From: Geitlerinema sp. S16
Lineage (GTDB): Bacteria > Cyanobacteriota > Cyanobacteriia > Cyanobacteriales > Geitlerinemataceae
Direction of reading: 5' to 3'
Length of the DNA: 59,559 bases
NCBI GenBank assembly: GCA_011390275.1
Contig: JAABST010000027.1
Location: forward strand, 1 to 59,559
The notes under the pieces are model-generated. The model was not told where the DNA came from and made no database searches. It worked only from the letters and a program-made list of their open reading frames with translations. Of the stretch, positions 1 to 8,910 are shown piece by piece. Within the stretch, counting starts at the first letter, position 1. The number at the start of each line of letters is the position of its first letter. Both the position numbers and the translations under genes were made by a program.

Positions 1-236
1 TACCTCTTTCTACCCCTCTATTCTCCATTCCCTGTCCATCCGCATTTATACTCATTGCATTAATGAGATGCTCCCGTCTGTGTGTCTTAGAGTGATGACA
101 ATACATCCTTGACGTAGATAGGATCAGTGAGGACAGTAGATGAGCGCCGAAACACACCCCCGAAAGAACATCCGTGATGACGAGTGTGGACTACATTCGT
201 TTTTTTGTGATGACAGCATTCTGCTCGCGGGATGTT
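1..236. other. Intergenic, nothing recognised
   Basis: No convincing open reading frame, RNA gene or terminator was seen between the window edge and the first repeat element. A promoter for the kinase gene that starts at 501 could lie here or beyond the repeat, but no clear -35/-10 pair could be picked. Confidence 0.4.
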
Positions 237-379
237 ATACGAAATCCGCTTGTGCATAATCTTCGATCGTCGTTCTAGGTGGACACCGCACTATTTGCTT
301 CGCAAAGGTTACGCCAACGACTCCGCTCAGTGCTCATAGATGTTTTTGTATTTTTTTGATACAGAACCGGATTTCGTAT
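237..379 (+). repeat. MITE-like element family B, copy 1 (143 bp)
   Basis: The element begins ATACGAAATCCGCTTGTGCA and ends with the inverted counterpart CCGGATTTCGTAT. The same 143-bp length and nearly the same sequence recur at 36368-36510 and, inverted, at 44346-44488. It has no coding capacity. An inner stretch (about 291-335) with TTTGCTTCGCAAAGG and CCAACGACTCCGCTCA is shared with element C at 50885-51024. Defined terminal inverted repeats, constant length and intergenic placement suggest a non-autonomous transposable element. The transposase family that mobilises it is unknown. Confidence 0.8.
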
Positions 380-500
380 TACGTCTTTTGTGGCGGTCTG
401 TAGCCGTCGCTGTCAGGAGCATTTAAAGAATACGCCCTGAATTCAGTCAGCGCGTTATTCAGCCTATCGATTACGAGATCTCCTCCCAAATTACTGACGT

Positions 501-3500
501 ATGGCTATTTCCGTTCAGCGATCGCTGTTGCCCAAAACACCTCTGCCCAAAGAGTTAAGCGTTTTAGAAGTGTGGGGATTTGGACTCAGTGGTTTGCTGC
601 TTTGGCTCGGCCCCGCTCCGGCGATGAATGCGGATTTAGGCTCGCAGGCGATTTTTGTCTGGGGTGTGGCGACGATCGGCGGAATCTTGCTGAACTTGCA
701 GGTCAAACACCTGGGGATGCGCTGGCCGCAGCGATCGGGAGGAACGCCAAACTACACGACCGAGCTACTCAAAGATCGTCCCTTATTTGCGATCTACGGC
801 GCGATCGGCTACTTTCTCGGCTGGGTATCCGTCCCCGCCATGAATGCCATTATTTTGACGGACTTGGTCGCCGCAAACCTGGACGCGATCGGGCTGAGCT
901 GCCCCGAGGTGTTACTTCAGATCGTGTTTACCAGCGTGCCATTCATCGTCGCACTCAGCGGAACCCGAGCCTTGGGGCTGTTACACCTTTGCTTTATTTT
1001 GCCCGCCGTCGGATTTCTGCTGTTGTTTTGTTTTCAGGGTCTGGGCTGGCTGGCGATCGCCCCGGAAAGTCCGAGCTTCCTACCAGAACAGTGGCCCGCA
1101 TTTTCCCTGACGGGGTGGATGAAGTGGTATTTTTTGGCCGTTTACGCCGCCTATGGCTGTGAAACGGCCTCATCCTTTATTGCCGACAATCGCAATCATC
1201 GCGCCTCCCTGCGCAGCCTCTCCTTTGCCGCGCTCCTGTTGCCGATCGTCTACTTTGGCGGCTCTTGGCTACTGATGCGCCTTGCCACCGATCCAACCCT
1301 GCAAGGCAACGCCTACCTGAATCTTGTCGCCGTTTCCAAACCCTTTTGGGGCAATGCCGCGACACTGATTGTGACCTTTTTGATCGCCTCGGGCTGTTTG
1401 CTGAGTTCTGCCACGGCGGTCGCGAACTCGCCGCGCATTCTGTATCAGTTGGCGATCGATCGCTACTTTGCCCCGGTTTTTTCGATCGTCTCACGACGCG
1501 GCTCCTTTGGCCCCGGACTGATCTTTACGCTGATCCTCAGTCTGGCCTGCTTGGTTTGGGGCAACGTTGAGCGGGTTGTGATGATTACCGGCACGGGCTA
1601 TCTTTCCGGCATGATTGCCATTCATGCAGGCGTCTGGCTGCAACGGGGAAAACGAGGTGTCTATCAACCCTACTGGGCCTTGGCATTTGGCCTGGTCGAG
1701 TTCGTCGTACTGGTCGTGGGTGGTCTCGCCTGGAGCTGGCAAGATTTGCTCTTAGGTCTACTGATGCCGTTTGGCGTCTACGCCCTCAATCAAATCATTG
1801 CCCGAGTTCCCCTGCCCGTATTCTCAATGCACTGGTGGCTCAAACGCTATCGCCAGGTGGGTACAGAAAGCTTTGGCCGCTTCGTCACCGTCCAAATTTT
1901 GGTGCTGATCTTTCTTGTGTGTGGCGGCACATTAACCGGCTGGCAACTCCATATCTTTGTCGATCAGCCAACGGATGCCGCCAATATGCCCGAAGTCATG
2001 ACCAACTTACTGGTGATTTTATTGCTGGTGATGGGGTTTGTGGGGGTCGCGATCGCCTGTTGGACAAGCCTGCCCCAGGTAGCGGCCATTGCCGACGCCC
2101 GTGAACAGTTTGAGCGGCTATTTGCGATCGATAAAGACGGGATCATCGTGATTGATGAACAGAGTGAAATCCGTCAGGCCAACCCTGCGGCTCATGCATT
2201 CCTCGCCGATAACGGCCAACCCCTCATTGGTCAAACGCTGCGTCACTACTTACCGGAGTTAAATGAACGGGTGAGCCGGTGGAATCATCGCACCGAAATT
2301 ACGCTGAGTCGCCCTCAATTTGCAGACGAACATCAGCCCGATGCCACACGGATTCTGGAGATGACGATTTCTCGACTTAGCCCCGATGAAGGCTCAGACT
2401 ATCTGGTGATCTTGCGCGATATTACCGAACAAAAGCGGGCAGAGACCGCGCTGCTGGATCAAGCTCAAGCCCTTGAAGTCCGGGTGCGAGAGCGTACGGC
2501 GGAACTAGAGCAGGCGAAAGAGAAAGCCGACGCTGCAAATCAAGCCAAAAGCACGTTTATTGCGAGCATGAGCCATGAATTGCGTACCCCGCTGAACGCT
2601 ATTCTCGGCTTTGCCCAGATCATGACGCGATCGCAAACCCTGCCCGCCGAACACCAAGAGAACGTCGGCATTGTCGCCCGCAGCGGTGAGCATTTATTGA
2701 TGCTGATCAATAACATTCTGGATCTCTCCAAGATCGAAGCGGGCAAAACAAGCCTCAACGTCCAAAGCTTCGACCTGCATCAACTGCTCAACGACGTTCA
2801 CGACCTCCTGCACTTCAAAGCCGACGATCGCAAACTACAGCTCCTACTTGAATATGACGCGGAATCGTTACCGCGTTATGTCTGTAGCGATCCGGTCAAG
2901 ATCCGACAGATTTTGATTAATCTAATTGGCAACAGCATTAAGTTTACCGATCATGGCGGAATTGCCTTGCGGGTCGGAACATCTCCGAATTCGCGCAACA
3001 CCTTAGAGTTTGAAGTGGAGGATTCGGGTGCGGGCATCGCCCCCGAAGAACTCGACAGTTTATTTGAGGCGTTCACCCAGACCGAAACAGGCCGTCAAGC
3101 CCAGGAAGGCACGGGTCTTGGTTTACCGATCAGTCGCCGTTTCGTACAGTTAATGGGCGGCGACATTCAAGTAAAGTCAACACTGAACCAAGGCACAATC
3201 TTTCGCTTCACCATCCAGGTGGCCGAAGCCTGCGCCGAGGATGTCGTGACCCTTCAGCCCCAGCGACGCATTTTGGCTTTAGAACCCGGTCAGCCGCAGT
3301 ATCGCCTACTAATTGTCGATGACAAACCGTTAAATCGTCAGCTTTTAGTGAAGCTGCTTGCTCCCCTGGAGTTTGCGCTGAAAGAGGCGAGCAACGGCCA
3401 GGAGGCGATCGATCTATGGCAAAGCTGGCAGCCTCACCTCACCTGGATGGATATGCGAATGCCTGTCCTCAACGGTTATGAAGCCACCAAACAAATCCGC

Positions 3501-3935
3501 CAACTCCCCTGCCCACTCCCCGAAATTGAAACCAGTAACAAAATTATTGCGGTCACTGCCAGCATGTTTGAAGAGGAGCGAGCCGTCGTCCTCGCGGCGG
3601 GTTGTGATGATTTTTTACGCAAACCGTTTCGCGATGAATCAATCTTCGAGATGCTGGTAAAACACCTTGGCATTCGGTTTATTTATGAAGATCTTGATGG
3701 GGGTGAATCCGTTACTGATCGGGCGGTTCTTCAGGCGAAAGACTTTGAAGGCATACCGCAGGATGTGCTCGATCGCCTAGTTGACGCGATTGTGTCCTCC
3801 GATCTAAATCAGATTTCCCAAGGATTAGTTGAAATCTCAACCCACGATCCCGAAATTGCTCAAGCCCTTCAGCAATCGCTTGATCAGTTTGAATATGAAC
3901 ATATATTAGAATTAATTTCTGAGAAAACAGTCTAA
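501..3935 (+). CDS. APC-type permease / PAS / histidine kinase / receiver fusion
   Basis: A 1144-residue fusion. Residues about 1-530 are very hydrophobic with about 12 predicted membrane segments and look like the amino acid/polyamine (APC) permease fold: GGTPNY near residue 81, then GYFLGW, and a conserved YGCETASSF segment. A PAS domain follows (about 535-650), ending with the typical RDITEQKRAE linker. The kinase has MSHELRTPLN with phospho-acceptor His692, and an HATPase domain with GTGLGLPISRRF. A receiver domain (about 930-1055) has phospho-acceptor Asp984 in MDMRMP. The C-terminal 80 residues form a helical tail. Inference: a membrane sensor that binds or carries an amino-acid-like solute and signals through phosphorelay. 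The next gene starts 2 nt downstream, so the two are co-transcribed. No strong Shine-Dalgarno precedes the ATG. Confidence 0.9.
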   Translation: MAISVQRSLLPKTPLPKELSVLEVWGFGLSGLLLWLGPAPAMNADLGSQAIFVWGVATIGGILLNLQVKHLGMRWPQRSGGTPNYTTELLKDRPLFAIYGAIGYFLGWVSVPAMNAIILTDLVAANLDAIGLSCPEVLLQIVFTSVPFIVALSGTRALGLLHLCFILPAVGFLLLFCFQGLGWLAIAPESPSFLPEQWPAFSLTGWMKWYFLAVYAAYGCETASSFIADNRNHRASLRSLSFAALLLPIVYFGGSWLLMRLATDPTLQGNAYLNLVAVSKPFWGNAATLIVTFLIASGCLLSSATAVANSPRILYQLAIDRYFAPVFSIVSRRGSFGPGLIFTLILSLACLVWGNVERVVMITGTGYLSGMIAIHAGVWLQRGKRGVYQPYWALAFGLVEFVVLVVGGLAWSWQDLLLGLLMPFGVYALNQIIARVPLPVFSMHWWLKRYRQVGTESFGRFVTVQILVLIFLVCGGTLTGWQLHIFVDQPTDAANMPEVMTNLLVILLLVMGFVGVAIACWTSLPQVAAIADAREQFERLFAIDKDGIIVIDEQSEIRQANPAAHAFLADNGQPLIGQTLRHYLPELNERVSRWNHRTEITLSRPQFADEHQPDATRILEMTISRLSPDEGSDYLVILRDITEQKRAETALLDQAQALEVRVRERTAELEQAKEKADAANQAKSTFIASMSHELRTPLNAILGFAQIMTRSQTLPAEHQENVGIVARSGEHLLMLINNILDLSKIEAGKTSLNVQSFDLHQLLNDVHDLLHFKADDRKLQLLLEYDAESLPRYVCSDPVKIRQILINLIGNSIKFTDHGGIALRVGTSPNSRNTLEFEVEDSGAGIAPEELDSLFEAFTQTETGRQAQEGTGLGLPISRRFVQLMGGDIQVKSTLNQGTIFRFTIQVAEACAEDVVTLQPQRRILALEPGQPQYRLLIVDDKPLNRQLLVKLLAPLEFALKEASNGQEAIDLWQSWQPHLTWMDMRMPVLNGYEATKQIRQLPCPLPEIETSNKIIAVTASMFEEERAVVLAAGCDDFLRKPFRDESIFEMLVKHLGIRFIYEDLDGGESVTDRAVLQAKDFEGIPQDVLDRLVDAIVSSDLNQISQGLVEISTHDPEIAQALQQSLDQFEYEHILELISEKTV

Positions 3936-3937
3936 CT

Positions 3938-5284
3938 ATGGAACCTTCAAAAAATAGCACTATAGGTGAAGTCGTTATTATCGACGATACTCCGGCCAAC
4001 CTGCGTCTTCTGGCGAGTTTGCTCGGCGATCGGGGCTACCAGGTTCGTCCATTTCCCAGCGGCAAGCTGGCCTTAGCGGGTTTGGAACGCTGCCATCCTG
4101 ATCTGATTTTGCTTGATATTCAGATGCCCCAAATGGATGGCTATGAGGTTTGCCAAACTCTCAAATCTCAACCAAAAACACGAGATATACCCGTGATTTT
4201 TATCAGCGCCCTGAGCGAGGCTCTCGATAAAGTCAAAGCCTTTTCCTGTGGAGGTGTCGATTATATTACCAAACCGTTTCAGGCAGAAGAAGTCATTGCT
4301 CGTGTGGCGACACATGTTGAGCTGCATCACCTTCAGCAACAGCTACAAAGCCAAAATACCTATCAAGCCTCGCAATTAATCGAGCAAAACCAAAAGCTGC
4401 AAGAGATGAACCAGGAGCTACTCGATCAGTACCGTCTGGTGAAAGAAGCCCAACTCCACCTGGTTCAAACCGAAAAAATGGCGACCCTTGGCAACTTGAT
4501 TGCTGGGGTCGCACACGAGGTCAATAATCCGCTCGGGTGTATTAATGCAAACTTACAAATTGCTCAGGATTACATCGCTGAACTATTGGATTTTATCCAG
4601 CTATCGCAAAAGATCGATCTTCCTCCCGAAAGCGATTTAGCTCATCGTCTGAATGAATTTGAACTCGGATTTATTCAGGACGACTTACCTCAACTTTTGG
4701 ACTCAATTTTACGCAGCACTAAGACCATTCGAGACATTAGCGATTCATTACGGGTTTTTTCTCGCGTCGAAAATGAACAGAGAAAAAGCTGTTTTAATAT
4801 TCACTCGGGGCTGGATAGTACACTGCTCATTTTGCGCTATCGCCTGAAGGCGAATAACCAGAGACCGGCTATTCGTGTGATCAAGGAGTACGGTGCTATT
4901 TCGGATATAGAGTGTTTTCCCGGCAAACTCAATCAGGTGTTTATGAATATCCTTGCGAATGCGATCGATGCTTTTGATGAGAGCAATCTGGGTCTAAGCT
5001 ACAGCGACATCGACGCGAACCCAAATCAAATTATGATTCGGACTATGTTCATCAATGGAACAAGGCTCCAAATTGAAATCCAGGATAATGGCCCTGGCAT
5101 GAGTGAGCCTTTGCAGGCGAAGGTTTTTAGTCAGGGATTTACGACGAAGGAGGTGGGCAAAGGAACAGGTTTAGGTCTGGCGATCGCCCGTCAAATCGTC
5201 GAGGTGGAGCATGGTGGTTCGATCCAGCTCGATTCGATCGAGGGAAAAGGCTCAACTTTTACGATTTGTCTCCCTATCCTGTAG
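3938..5284 (+). CDS. Receiver-histidine kinase (response regulator with kinase output)
   Basis: A 448-residue protein. The N-terminal receiver domain (about 9-125) has VVIIDDTPAN and phospho-acceptor Asp in LLDIQMPQMDG, and ends with TKPF. A coiled-coil linker (about 130-175) leads to a dimerisation/phospho-acceptor helix with GVAHEVNNPLG (His193), then an HATPase domain (about 300-448) with NAIDAF, DNGPGM and GTGLGLAIARQI. This REC-kinase order is typical of cyanobacterial orphan kinases whose activity is gated by the receiver. The ATG lies 2 nt after the stop of the permease-kinase gene. A relay from the upstream hybrid kinase into this receiver is a reasonable inference. No DNA-binding output is present in either protein. 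Confidence 0.92.
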   Translation: MEPSKNSTIGEVVIIDDTPANLRLLASLLGDRGYQVRPFPSGKLALAGLERCHPDLILLDIQMPQMDGYEVCQTLKSQPKTRDIPVIFISALSEALDKVKAFSCGGVDYITKPFQAEEVIARVATHVELHHLQQQLQSQNTYQASQLIEQNQKLQEMNQELLDQYRLVKEAQLHLVQTEKMATLGNLIAGVAHEVNNPLGCINANLQIAQDYIAELLDFIQLSQKIDLPPESDLAHRLNEFELGFIQDDLPQLLDSILRSTKTIRDISDSLRVFSRVENEQRKSCFNIHSGLDSTLLILRYRLKANNQRPAIRVIKEYGAISDIECFPGKLNQVFMNILANAIDAFDESNLGLSYSDIDANPNQIMIRTMFINGTRLQIEIQDNGPGMSEPLQAKVFSQGFTTKEVGKGTGLGLAIARQIVEVEHGGSIQLDSIEGKGSTFTICLPIL

Positions 5285-5409
5285 AGACGCGGGAACTGCG
5301 AGCTGTTTGAACGCAACGATGAGATATGGGCAGTGACGAAGCATCTGGCTTGTTGCGACCAAGCCCCTGCCCCATCAAACCGCCTGATCAAACTGTCCCA
5401 TCAAATAAA

Positions 5410-5481
5410 AGCCAGTGACGAGATTTGAACTCGTGACCGCTCGATTACGAATCGAGTGCTCTACCACTGAGCTACACTGGC
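5410..5481 (-). tRNA. tRNA-Thr (anticodon CGU)
   Basis: Read on the minus strand the gene folds as a cloverleaf. The acceptor stem is GCCAGTG/CACTGGC, the D arm contains AGCTCAGTGGTAGAGC, the anticodon loop is TTCGTAA giving anticodon CGU for ACG codons, and the T arm contains GTTCGAATC. The discriminator base is U. CCA is not encoded, as is usual in cyanobacteria. The gene has no variable-arm extension. Confidence 0.95.
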
Positions 5482-5651
5482 CAATCGGCTAAAACATCAT
5501 AGCAAGGCTTTTGAGATTTGTTAATATTTTTTGTGATTTTTTCCGTTTCCAGTTTCCGATCATAGGCTCAAGGCTTACGGGTATCGATTTGGTGGGCGAT
5601 CGTTGTTCAAGGATGCGGCAATCGGCGGTAATCTCGTTCGCAAAAGTCAGT

Positions 5652-5722
5652 GAGCCTTGAGCGGAGTCGTTGGCGGTGTCCTGCTTGAGCGAAGACCGGG
5701 CTTCGACTCCGCTCAGCCCTCA
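5652..5722. repeat. Repeat fragment with inverted CGGAGTCG cores
   Basis: This stretch carries TTGAGCGGAGTCGTTGGCG and, inverted, CGACTCCGCTCAGCCCTC, so it can fold back on itself. The core matches the interior of elements B and C. It overlaps the stop codon of the STAND gene. A related fragment lies upstream of the same gene at 8173-8203. Confidence 0.6.
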
Positions 5723-8080
5723 TTGGGGGTTGAATGCTGTTTCGAGGCGTTCGAGGTCTTTGGTGGCTCCGAGTTGGGTGTAGAGGGTGTGGGCGATCGT
5801 GTAGTGGTGTTGGGCGCGATCAGGTTTGCCTTTGTGACGTTCGACATGAGCAAGACTTTCATTTGACACTGCTATACCCCTGCGATCGCCCAGTTCTGTT
5901 CGCAGTTCCAAACTTTGGCGATACAGCCGCTCGGCTTCGTCCCAGTTCCCTCGATTTCGCTCGATACCGCCCAACAGTCCCCAACTTTCAGCCATGCCGC
6001 TGCGATCGCCCAGTTCTGTTCGCAGTTCCAAACTTTGGCGATACAGCCGCTCGGCTTCGTCCCAGTGGCCTCGATTTCGCTCGATATCGCCCAACAGTCC
6101 CCAACTTTCAGCCATGCCGCTGCGATCGCCCAGTTCCGTTTGCAGTTCCAAACTTTGGCGATACAGCCGCTCGGCTTCGTCCCAGTTCCCTCGATTTTTC
6201 TCGATGTAGCCCAAATTTCCCCAAATGGAAGCCATGCCGCTGCGATCGCCCAGTTCCGTTTGCAGTTCCAAACTTTGGCGATACAGCCGCTCCGCTTCGT
6301 CCCAGTTCCCTCGATTTCGCTCGATATAGCCCAAATTTCCCTGAAGACCGGCGATCAGAAGGCGATCATTTTCCGCTTTGGCCAAATCGAGCGCCTGTTG
6401 ATAGTAGGTTTCGGCCTGATTCCAATCGCCCCAACCTCGATAAATCAAACCAATTCGCTGCAAAATGTAGGGCTGACTGGCACGATCAAGATGCGGTAAA
6501 ACCTGCTCACATAGCTCTTTGTTTAACGCCCAATACCCCCACGGATTGAGATACTTCTCAAGCTTATAAATCAGATTTGTCGCCTCGTCATAATTCCCCA
6601 ACAAAAACGCAAACTGCTGCGCCTCCAACAACGACTGCAAATCCTCCAACCGCTGCGGCGATTCCGGCAACCCCAACGCCCGATAATAAGCAAACGCCGC
6701 CGCCCATAACCCCGCACAATCCACCCGCCGTACCGTGAACTCCACAACCACACGATGCAACGAAAACAAATCCTCACAGCGATCCTTCTCGTACTTCGCC
6801 TGCACCAACGACGCCCGCGTAAGCTGCTCAACGATCGCCTCCGTCTCCGCCAACTCCCGATCCGAAAACACCACCCCCGCCACAAACCGAGCATCCTGCG
6901 GACTCGCATCAAACAACCGCAAAAACGTCAGACCCCACCCATCGATCGGACAACGCAACACACTCAACAACGCCAACAACCGCTGCGCCGCCTCGCTTTG
7001 CCGCGCCACCTGCTTTTCCAGTAGCGAATCCGTCCCCAGCGCCAAAATCTCAGCATTGCGCCGTAAATAGCCCGGACGATCGGCATAATGCCGACTGAGC
7101 AACTCCAGCGAAAACGGATGACCACCAACGCGATCGGCCATCCAGACCAGATCCGCCTCCGAATCCTGAAGACCAAAATCGCGCAAAATCTGCACCGCAC
7201 TCGCCGCATCCACCCGATCGAGCCGTTCCACCCGCACCAAAAGCGAATTCGGCTTACCACTACCAAACCGCGAACCCGCCAGATCCGCCGGTAACTCGCG
7301 ACTTGTGAGGATCGTTAGCGATCGATGATTGCCATTCGCCAAACTGTCGAGCAACATGCCCCAATCCCGCGAAATCGCCCGCCCCGCCTGTTCGTGGCTC
7401 GGCGGCTGCAAAATCACCTCCAAATTGTCGAAAATCAATAACACCCGCTCCCGCGCCAAACCGCGCACGATCGCCGCGATCGTCTGTTCCGTCGTGAGCT
7501 GCGCCGCCCCGATACCCAAACCCGTTAACAACGCCGCCGCCGCCTCATCAAAACTTGTCCCTTCGTAGGTTTTGATCGCGATCGCCCGATCGAATGGCGA
7601 ATCCTCCCGAAAACTCCCCGACACCGGATCGATTCCCGCCGCCTCGACCAGCTTCGTCATCAGCGCACTTTTCCCCATCCCGCCCTGCGCCAGCAACGCG
7701 ATCACCCGCCGATCGCCGCTAAACTCCTGTGTCAGATCTGACAACAACGCATCGCGCCCATGCCACACCGCCACCGACGGCAATACCTCCGTCCCGATCA
7801 ACTTGCGTGGCAACACCGCCTCAATCCCGCCCGCCTGAAGTTCCGCCGATCGGTGCGGATTTTCCTCGCAAAACGCCGCCAAAAGCTCATCTAGCCGCCC
7901 CTTACTGTCCGCCCACTCGATCAGCTCAAACGCCGCCGTGTCCAGATTTTCATCCTTGGCGATTCGGTTCAGCGACACCTCTAGCGCATCCATTACAAAG
8001 ATGCGTAGCTTCGTGCGATCGGGATACGTCGCAACCAAAACGTCGCGAAATTGTTGCTTGCGCTTGCCTGTCCAGCCCAT
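5720..8080 (-). CDS. STAND NTPase with N-terminal effector-associated (death-like) domain and C-terminal TPR repeats
   Basis: A 786-residue protein from the ATG at 8080. A longer frame reaches 8185, but its extra 35 residues run through repeat DNA and look non-coding. Residues about 1-85 (FRDVLVATYPDRTKLRIFV...) resemble the effector-associated domain EAD1 found in bacterial STAND proteins. The NTPase has a P-loop GGMGKS (about 133-138), Walker B LLIFDN (about 214-219), a TSRELP sensor (about 259-264) and GGHPFSLELL (about 319). The C-terminal third (from about 540) is TPR; four 40-residue units with NWDEAERLYRQSLEL are almost identical. Such proteins are signal-sensing switches, often in conflict or programmed-death systems. 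No effector gene lies next to it, so a partner carrying a matching EAD would have to be encoded elsewhere. Repeat fragments flank both ends. Confidence 0.85.
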   Translation of the reverse strand: MGWTGKRKQQFRDVLVATYPDRTKLRIFVMDALEVSLNRIAKDENLDTAAFELIEWADSKGRLDELLAAFCEENPHRSAELQAGGIEAVLPRKLIGTEVLPSVAVWHGRDALLSDLTQEFSGDRRVIALLAQGGMGKSALMTKLVEAAGIDPVSGSFREDSPFDRAIAIKTYEGTSFDEAAAALLTGLGIGAAQLTTEQTIAAIVRGLARERVLLIFDNLEVILQPPSHEQAGRAISRDWGMLLDSLANGNHRSLTILTSRELPADLAGSRFGSGKPNSLLVRVERLDRVDAASAVQILRDFGLQDSEADLVWMADRVGGHPFSLELLSRHYADRPGYLRRNAEILALGTDSLLEKQVARQSEAAQRLLALLSVLRCPIDGWGLTFLRLFDASPQDARFVAGVVFSDRELAETEAIVEQLTRASLVQAKYEKDRCEDLFSLHRVVVEFTVRRVDCAGLWAAAFAYYRALGLPESPQRLEDLQSLLEAQQFAFLLGNYDEATNLIYKLEKYLNPWGYWALNKELCEQVLPHLDRASQPYILQRIGLIYRGWGDWNQAETYYQQALDLAKAENDRLLIAGLQGNLGYIERNRGNWDEAERLYRQSLELQTELGDRSGMASIWGNLGYIEKNRGNWDEAERLYRQSLELQTELGDRSGMAESWGLLGDIERNRGHWDEAERLYRQSLELRTELGDRSGMAESWGLLGGIERNRGNWDEAERLYRQSLELRTELGDRRGIAVSNESLAHVERHKGKPDRAQHHYTIAHTLYTQLGATKDLERLETAFNPQ
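5881..6340 (-). repeat. 120-bp coding tandem repeats (TPR units)
   Basis: Copies begin at 5881, 6001, 6121 and 6241, a period of exactly 120 bp or 40 codons; the last is incomplete at its far edge. Copies 1 and 2 differ at only 3 of 120 positions by direct comparison. Identity at silent sites as well as coding sites points to recent duplication or gene conversion. Copy number may vary between strains. Confidence 0.9.
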
Positions 8081-8172
8081 TGTTCTTTCGTTGAATTTTG
8101 GCCAATTTTTAAAGACCGAGCGAAGTCGCAACCTGACGCCCCTGCAAAAGAGGCCGCACTGTGGGCTGTGCC

Positions 8173-8203
8173 AAGGCGACGCCAACGACTCCGCTCAGTG
8201 CTC
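8173..8203 (+). repeat. Fragment of the element B/C core
   Basis: AAGGCGACGCCAACGACTCC and the following GCTCAGTGCTC match the internal core of elements B and C. The fragment lies between the cyclophilin gene and the STAND start codon. No terminal repeats are visible here, so this is a remnant or an independent spread of the core. Confidence 0.6.
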
Positions 8204-8238
8204 TATCGTTCGATCGACGTTAGCGCACGCACCGTCGT

Positions 8239-8667
8239 CTAATCTTCGACAATCTTAGCCGACAGGATTTTGTCACCCTGACGAATCGCATTCACCACAT
8301 CCATATCGCCCGTCTGACCAAACACCGTATGCACTCCATCCAGGTGCGGCTGCGGCGAATGGCAGACAAAAAATTGACTGCCGCCGGTATCGCGACCCGC
8401 GTGCGCCATCGACAGCGAACCCGCCTGATGCTTATGCTCGTTGATCTCACACTTAATCGTGTAGCCGGGGCCGCCCGTTCCAGTACCCTTCGGGCAACCA
8501 CCCTGGATCACAAAATCCGGGATCACACGGTGAAAATTCAACCCGTCGTAGAATCCATCCTTGATCAGCTTCGTGAAATTCTCAACCGTTTTCGGCGCAG
8601 CATCATCAAAAAATGTGATGTTAATCGTGCCTTTTTCGGTTTCCATAATGGCTTTGGTCACAGTCAT
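8239..8667 (-). CDS. Cyclophilin-type peptidyl-prolyl cis-trans isomerase
   Basis: A 142-residue cytoplasmic cyclophilin that catalyses prolyl isomerisation during folding. The catalytic signature [13 protein letters not shown] (about 45-57, Arg47) is intact, as are GGSQFF, the LDG loop and VFGQ. No signal peptide is present. The start at 8667 was chosen over the open frame to 8853 because the protein then has the family length and AAGGA directly precedes the ATG. The STAND gene begins about 160 nt downstream on the same strand, separated by a repeat fragment, so shared transcription is uncertain. Confidence 0.93.
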   Translation of the reverse strand: MTVTKAIMETEKGTINITFFDDAAPKTVENFTKLIKDGFYDGLNFHRVIPDFVIQGGCPKGTGTGGPGYTIKCEINEHKHQAGSLSMAHAGRDTGGSQFFVCHSPQPHLDGVHTVFGQTGDMDVVNAIRQGDKILSAKIVED

Positions 8668-8910
8668 TCCTTCCCTATGGGATAAGTGGTGTATGTCAAA
8701 CGTATCGCCGCTGTGATTGTTACGATCGTCGTACGATCGCGCCGACATCAGCCGCGAGCGCTTTATCTTAACGTACGGTCTTTTCTGTGGGTTTAAGCCA
8801 ACCGTGACAGAGCTTGACAGAACTGTTGCAACTCGCCATCTACCGCCCAGCATCGATCGTCGCCCGCTCTCATCCGCCCCTAGCTCACGCTTTCACCCGC
8901 CCGATCATCT

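Noticed and set aside
5881..6340. Regular 120-bp repeats resembling a repeat array
   Set aside because: Units are an exact number of codons, contain no spacers and encode TPRs inside the STAND gene, so this is not a CRISPR or satellite.
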